Of a stretch of DNA of 8,165 nt, positions 5,214 to 8,165 are shown piece after piece. Source of the DNA: Eubacteriales bacterium (GTDB taxonomy: Bacteria; Bacillota; Clostridia; Oscillospirales; Acutalibacteraceae); NCBI GenBank assembly GCA_030529125.1, contig JAUMXP010000073.1, positions 1-8,165 of the forward strand, in the 5' to 3' direction. Position 1 is the stretch's first letter; every line of letters starts with the position of its first letter. The position numbers and the translations under genes were made by a program. The notes below the pieces were generated by a model. It was not told the origin of the DNA, did no database searches, and was given only the letters and a program-made list of their open reading frames with translations.

Positions 5214-7290
5214 ACTTTACAAGTCTTGGAACAACCCAACTGTCGTCGCTACGCTCAGGAGCACCCTCGAGCAAGCTGTCACGTGTGAATGGTTGTGAAC
5301 GCTTATCTTCGCGTAAAATATTAGTCATAGGCATAACGTGAACCATAGGTTCAACATCAGCTGTATCGATTGATTTTAGCTTAGCTTCGCTGTCTTTCAT
5401 AGAATCGAAGATGCTCTGCATTGTTGCTTCTTCTTCATCTGTAAGTGACAGCTGATTAAGCTGCTGAGCGTTAGAGAAAGTTGAGCGCTTGCCTGCACTA
5501 CCCTTAGCGTTAGCTTTTGCACCGACACCACGATGAGTAAGAGCACTGCCACTGCCTAGAAGATGAACATCTTCAAGCTGCTGATCAGATACTTCACTAG
5601 GCGCACCAAGCAGTAAATCCTGAGCGTTACCGTTGAGTGGGAACGCAATAACGTCTAAAATCTTCTCTTCATCTGTTAATAGCATAACCATACGATCAAT
5701 ACCAGGAGCCATACCTGCGTGTGGTGGTGCACCGTACTGGAACGCTGTATAAAGTGCGTTGAAACGCTTCTTGAGCTCACTCTCTTCGTAGCCCGCGATT
5801 TCAAACGCTTTCTTCATAATCTCAATGTCGTGGTTTCTAACAGCACCAGAGGCTAGCTCAATACCGTTACAAACAAGGTCGTACTGGTAAGCAAGCACTT
5901 CTTCAGGATGTTTGTTGAGTAAAGCATCCATACCGCCCTGTGGCATAGAGAATGGGTTGTGAGTGAAGATTGTTTCGCCTGTTTCTTCGTCTTCTTCAAA
6001 CATTGGGAAGTCAACTACAAAGCAGAATTCAAATGCATCATCGCGGATTAAATCAAGCTGAGTAGGAGCAGCAAGCCATGTACGAATCATACCTGCTTTC
6101 TTCTCTGTGTCATTCTTCTTATCATCACAGATGAAGAAGAGTGTCTCACCCTCTTTTACACCTGAGATTTCGGTGATTTCCTGCTTTTGTTCTTCAGTTA
6201 AGAACTTAGCGATAGGACCTGCGAACACACCCTCTTTGAGAGTGATGTAACCAAGACCACCTAAACCTACTTCCATTGATGTTGCGTATTTAAGTGAGTC
6301 TTCGAAGAACTTCTTAGACTTACCAACGCAGTTAGCAACGATACCTCGTACTGGCTTGCCCTTAAATGCAGGGAAAGCAACGTTAGAGAAAAAGTCTGTT
6401 AAGTCACAGATAACGAGTGGGTTACGTAAATCAGGCTTATCTGAGCCGTATGTCATCATCGCATCAGCGTATGTGATACGTCTAAATGGCTTCTCTGTAA
6501 CTTTCTTATCTGAGAAAGTCTTGAATGTATCGTAGATTACATCTTCGCAGATGTCGAGTACTTCTTCCTGAGTAGCAAATGCCATCTCAAAGTCAAGCTG
6601 ATAGAACTCACCAGGTGAGCGGTCAGCACGAGCATCCTCATCTCTAAAGCAAGGAGCTACCTGGAAGTAGCGGTCAAAGCCGGATACCATGAGTAACTGC
6701 TTGAACTGCTGTGGAGCCTGTGGCAGAGCGTAGAACTTACCAGGGTGCTTACGTGATGGAACCAAGAAGTCACGTGCACCTTCTGGTGAAGAAGCAGTGA
6801 GGATTGGTGTCTGCATATCAAGGAAGTTCTTCTCTTCCATTTTATTACGCAAGTGACGGATAATCTTAGAACGCATAACAAGGTTATTGTGGTTCTTAGG
6901 ATTACGTAAATCAAGATAACGATATTTAAGGCGGATTTCGTCCTTAGATGCACGAGAGTTAGAAACCTCGAAAGGAAGCATGTTAGTGCTTCTACCAAGT
7001 ACCTGTAAAGTATCACAAACAAGCTCTACATCACCTGTTGCGATTTTTTCGTTAACAGTCTCTTCGTCACGTTTTTCTACTTTACCTGTGACAGAGATAA
7101 CTGTCTCGCGGTTAACGTTTTCAAGTAAAGATTCGTCATGAACGACAACCTGAGTGATACCTGTGTAGTCGCGAAGATCTACGAAGATAACGCCACCATG
7201 GTCACGGATAACGTCAACCCAGCCGGCAAGTGAAACTGTAGTGCCGACGTGGCTATCTCGTATGTCGTTACAAAATAGTGTTCTGTACAT
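5212..7290 (-). CDS. aspS: Aspartyl-tRNA synthetase fused to GatC
   Basis: A 692-residue two-part protein. Residues 1-577 are a bacterial-type AspRS, which activates Asp with ATP and loads it on tRNA. It has an N-terminal OB-fold anticodon-binding domain (1-100, with GWVDVIRDHGG), a class II core with EGARDF (170-175), FKQLLMVSGFDRYFQ, motif 2 FRDED (215-219), a GAD insertion (about 305-410), and motif 3 GIDRMVMLL (530-538, Arg533). His31 is the residue associated with non-discriminating AspRS, which also charges tRNA(Asn). The motif 2 form ADRSPGEFYQLDFEM resembles the version I associate with alphaproteobacterial AspRS. Residues 578-603 are a Gly/Ala/Ser/Lys-rich linker. Residues 604-692 are GatC-like. 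Usual AspRS length is about 590, so the extra 100 residues are explained. ATG at 7290 follows AGGAGG (7300-7305). It is the first operon gene, under a T-box. Confidence 0.95.
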   Translation of the reverse strand: MYRTLFCNDIRDSHVGTTVSLAGWVDVIRDHGGVIFVDLRDYTGITQVVVHDESLLENVNRETVISVTGKVEKRDEETVNEKIATGDVELVCDTLQVLGRSTNMLPFEVSNSRASKDEIRLKYRYLDLRNPKNHNNLVMRSKIIRHLRNKMEEKNFLDMQTPILTASSPEGARDFLVPSRKHPGKFYALPQAPQQFKQLLMVSGFDRYFQVAPCFRDEDARADRSPGEFYQLDFEMAFATQEEVLDICEDVIYDTFKTFSDKKVTEKPFRRITYADAMMTYGSDKPDLRNPLVICDLTDFFSNVAFPAFKGKPVRGIVANCVGKSKKFFEDSLKYATSMEVGLGGLGYITLKEGVFAGPIAKFLTEEQKQEITEISGVKEGETLFFICDDKKNDTEKKAGMIRTWLAAPTQLDLIRDDAFEFCFVVDFPMFEEDEETGETIFTHNPFSMPQGGMDALLNKHPEEVLAYQYDLVCNGIELASGAVRNHDIEIMKKAFEIAGYEESELKKRFNALYTAFQYGAPPHAGMAPGIDRMVMLLTDEEKILDVIAFPLNGNAQDLLLGAPSEVSDQQLEDVHLLGSGSALTHRGVGAKANAKGSAGKRSTFSNAQQLNQLSLTDEEEATMQSIFDSMKDSEAKLKSIDTADVEPMVHVMPMTNILREDKRSQPFTRDSLLEGAPERSDDSWVVPRLVK
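5215..5481 (-). other. gatC: GatC domain at the C-terminus of the AspRS fusion
   Basis: This stretch encodes residues 604-692 of the fusion. AQQLNQLSLTDEEEATM matches the GatC start (AKLARLELTEEE-like). VEPMVHVMPMTNILRED, then REEAL-like TRDSLLEGAPERSDD, and the ending WVVPRLVK match the GatC core, in which family proteins read VEPTTHVLPLKNVLRED and end VPKVIE. GatC normally belts GatA to GatB. It is 89 residues against a usual 95. No separate gatC exists in the window, and I see no good ribosome binding site for an internal start; the nearest ATG (5421) falls inside the domain. Confidence 0.9.
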
Positions 7291-7305
7291 TATATTTAAC
7301 CTCCT

Positions 7306-7494
7306 ATAAGGATAATTTTAGCGTCCGAGTGTTCGAGCCTTTCAAATTTCAAAGTGATCGAGTCCACGCGTTAAGAAATCAAGAATATGATTTATTTCTT
7401 GATTTTAGCAAGTGGTCGAGGAACAGTAGAAATTTGAAAGAGATGCGAGAACAAACGAGGCGTGATATCGCCGTACGCAGTACCCGCACAAAAC
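7306..7494 (-). other. Structured leader between the T-box terminator and aspS
   Basis: About 190 bases of transcribed leader contain no convincing gene and are not part of the T-box. They hold a perfect 12-bp inverted repeat, CTTTCAAATTTC (7339-7350) with GAAATTTGAAAG (7429-7440). Nested inside are CCAC/GTGG (7364-7367, 7412-7415) and a 10-bp stem AAATCAAGAA/TTCTTGATTT (7376-7385, 7396-7405). A shorter hairpin GGCG-CGCC (7460-7473 region) lies outside. CGAG recurs five times. I do not recognise the element. The inner stem lacks a following T run, so it is not an ordinary terminator. Confidence 0.55.
7339..7440. repeat. Nested inverted repeat in the aspS leader
   Basis: The outer arms are 12 bases and perfectly complementary, 78 bases apart. 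Two further complementary pairs nest inside in the correct order, so the whole 102-base stretch can form one long hairpin in RNA or DNA. The arms contain no terminal duplication or transposase remnant that I can see. Confidence 0.6.
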
Positions 7495-7530
7495 AAAAAG
7501 TCCCGAGAATAGTATGCCTATTCTCGGGAC
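7495..7530 (-). terminator. T-box-controlled terminator
   Basis: GTCCCGAGAATAG (7530-7518 on the - strand) pairs with CTATTCTCGGGAC (7512-7500) in a 13-bp perfect stem with a 5-base loop, followed by TTTTT (7499-7495). Its 5' arm includes the CCCG that the antiterminator form uses to pair with the T-box CGGG, so the two folds are mutually exclusive, as expected. Confidence 0.93.
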
Positions 7531-7705
7531 GAGTTAAACTAAAACCCGCGGTGCCACCCGTATTGATGTAATAAAACATCCGCTTTTATATATAATTTAA
7601 GGTATGCGCCATGAAGTGTTCCCGAACTTACTACTCACCTTAGACGCGCTTGCAGCCGACGACGCATCCTCTCTATAAGGCTTTCCACAAAAGCCGAGTC
7701 TTCAC
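7495..7705 (-). ncRNA. T-box riboswitch of the aspS-gatC/gatA/gatB/alaX operon
   Basis: The - strand carries the T-box signature CGGGTGGCACCGCG (7560-7547). The bulge UGGC can pair with a GCCA acceptor end, meaning a tRNA with discriminator G, as in tRNA(Asn), tRNA(Asp) and tRNA(Glu). Upstream is a Stem III hairpin GATGT/ACATC (7580-7565). Stem I is closed by GUGAAG (7705-7700) with CUUCAU (7616-7611) and has an AGAGAG segment and a distal hairpin GATGCG/CGCGTC. The 3' strand of the specifier loop reads GGGAACA just before the closing helix: AAC (7620-7618) followed by A is the expected specifier geometry and encodes Asn. No GAC or GAU occurs there. An uncharged tRNA would stabilise the antiterminator and switch the operon on. 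Class is certain; specifier is a hand-folded inference. Confidence 0.93.
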
Positions 7706-7711
7706 TAATAC

Positions 7712-7740
7712 ATTATAGTATCGATAAAGTCAGTTGTCAA
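7712..7740 (-). promoter_or_regulatory. Consensus promoter of the aspS operon
   Basis: On the - strand TTGACA (7740-7735) and TATAAT (7717-7712) are both perfect sigma-A boxes with a 17-base spacer. The predicted start is near 7705, exactly at the base of T-box Stem I. Such a strong promoter fits control by the downstream riboswitch rather than by initiation. Confidence 0.92.
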
Positions 7741-7744
7741 CTGA
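7730..7744. repeat. Palindrome over the aspS -35 box
   Basis: TCAGTTGTCAACTGA is a perfect 7-bp inverted repeat around one central base and covers the whole -35 box. It could be an operator, or a by-product of the TTGACA sequence; there is no second copy in the window to support a regulator. Confidence 0.35.
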
Positions 7745-7793
7745 TTTTAGTAGGAAATTTTTGAGCTAATAGCTGATGTTAACATTTTATACA

Positions 7794-7822
7794 TTGATTT
7801 AGATTTTTGCTCGTGATATGAT
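7794..7822 (+). promoter_or_regulatory. Predicted promoter of the divergent lipoprotein gene
   Basis: TTGATT (7794-7799) and TATGAT (7817-7822) are 17 bases apart, with TG at 7814-7815 making an extended -10. The start would be near 7829, only about 20 bases before the GTG codon. It faces away from the aspS promoter; the two -35 boxes are about 53 bases apart. Confidence 0.7.
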
Positions 7823-7849
7823 TTTTGTATAGAGAAAGGGAGTGTTAAT

Positions 7850-8165
7850 GTGAAGAGAATAATTGCTCTTCTTTTGGTCGCTGTATCTTTAGTTGTGCTT
7901 ACTGCGTGTACAAAAACGAGTGACTATACGCTTGAATATGGTGAGTCACAAATATATTCTAACGAAGATATCGAATCTGCAGCTAAATCAGTTTTAGATA
8001 AATTCAATACATTTGACGGTTGCGTTTTATATTCTCTCACTTATGCAGGCGATGAGATATGTAATGATGAACTGTCGTATGTAAACTTGCTCAAAGATGA
8101 CAAGGAAGAAGAGTTTGTTGACTGTCTTGTATTTTACTCAGAGTTTCGTTCTCCAATAAATGGTG
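7850..8165 (+). CDS. Small lipoprotein of unknown function, partial (3' end outside window)
   Basis: An open frame from GTG at 7850 runs off the window end after 105 codons. Residues 1-19 are a type II signal peptide: Lys-Arg, a hydrophobic run, then the lipobox LTAC with Cys20 as the lipidated residue, so the product should be anchored to the outer face of the membrane. The mature part begins TKTSDYTLEYGES and continues with IESAAKSVLDKFNTFDGCVLYSLTYAGDE and an acidic stretch; it has a mixed alpha/beta look and no motif I can tie to catalysis. It faintly resembles clostridial lipoproteins of the DUF4829 kind, at low confidence. AAGGGAG (7836-7842) lies seven bases before the GTG. The ATG at 7848 is ruled out because its next codon is TGA. 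It is divergent from aspS and has no evident link to translation. Confidence 0.8.
   Translation, partial: MKRIIALLLVAVSLVVLTACTKTSDYTLEYGESQIYSNEDIESAAKSVLDKFNTFDGCVLYSLTYAGDEICNDELSYVNLLKDDKEEEFVDCLVFYSEFRSPING

Noticed and set aside
5202..5330. A frameshift hiding the missing N-terminal part of GatA
   Set aside because: The bases upstream encode the conserved C-terminal end of GatC in frame, leaving only 10 bases between the genes, so there is no room for a lost GatA segment.
5419..5481. Internal translation start giving a separate GatC
   Set aside because: The only nearby ATG (5421) lies inside the GatC domain, after its first conserved residues, and lacks a convincing ribosome binding site.
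7330..7341. TTCGAGCC, resembling a tRNA T-loop
   Set aside because: No cloverleaf, acceptor stem or anticodon arm can be built around it; it belongs to the nested inverted repeat region.
7278..7571. A 97-codon open frame on the + strand antisense to the aspS leader
   Set aside because: It overlaps the aspS start, T-box and terminator on the opposite strand, has no promoter or ribosome site, and its protein has low-complexity composition without motifs.
7379..7579. A 66-codon open frame on the - strand with an ATG start
   Set aside because: It runs through the T-box signature, the terminator hairpin and the inverted repeat; the RNA structure explains these bases and there is no ribosome binding site.
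7848..7853. ATG at 7848 as the lipoprotein start
   Set aside because: The next codon is TGA; the GTG at 7850 opens the frame with the signal peptide and lipobox.

Overview
The window looks like a chromosomal housekeeping region of a Gram-positive Clostridia-type bacterium (Bacillota, perhaps an Oscillospirales/Ruminococcus-like gut lineage; the lineage is inference). The basis is a T-box riboswitch, strong AGGAGG-type ribosome binding sites, near-consensus sigma-A promoters, U-tailed hairpin terminators, a lipobox lipoprotein, and tRNA-dependent amidation genes beside aspS. I see no mobile elements, CRISPR arrays, rRNA or tRNA genes.

Layout. Positions 1-1395 (+): a promoter and a membrane-anchored or secreted glycoside hydrolase family 3 (NagZ-like) protein, ending at a strong hairpin terminator that lies between two convergent genes. 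Positions 7740 down to 1397 (-): one operon. A consensus promoter is followed by a T-box leader, an unexplained structured stretch, aspS fused in frame to gatC, a short diverged gatA, gatB, a hairpin, and alaX. Positions 7794-8165 (+): a divergent promoter and the start of a small lipoprotein gene cut by the window end.

Main point. The operon looks like a compacted, partly covalent version of the indirect route to Asn-tRNA(Asn). The AspRS carries His31 (RDHGG), a mark of the non-discriminating enzyme that also charges tRNA(Asn) with Asp. A Gly/Ala/Ser/Lys-rich linker then joins it to a GatC domain of about 89 residues, and I see no separate gatC. The next gene is a GatA homologue of only 396 residues. 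It lacks about 55 N-terminal residues and has lost the GGSSGGS amidase signature with its cis-serine, while keeping the Lys and the nucleophile-position Ser. GatB looks intact, including its four zinc-site cysteines. The T-box specifier region reads GGAACA with no Asp codon, so the leader probably senses tRNA(Asn) (AAC), possibly also tRNA(Glu) (overlapping GAA). In the proposed reading, uncharged tRNA(Asn) turns on a machine in which AspRS is physically tied to the amidotransferase. Whether the altered GatA can still supply ammonia from glutamine is the open question. alaX, an Ala-tRNA editing enzyme, trails the operon behind a hairpin that abuts its ribosome binding site.
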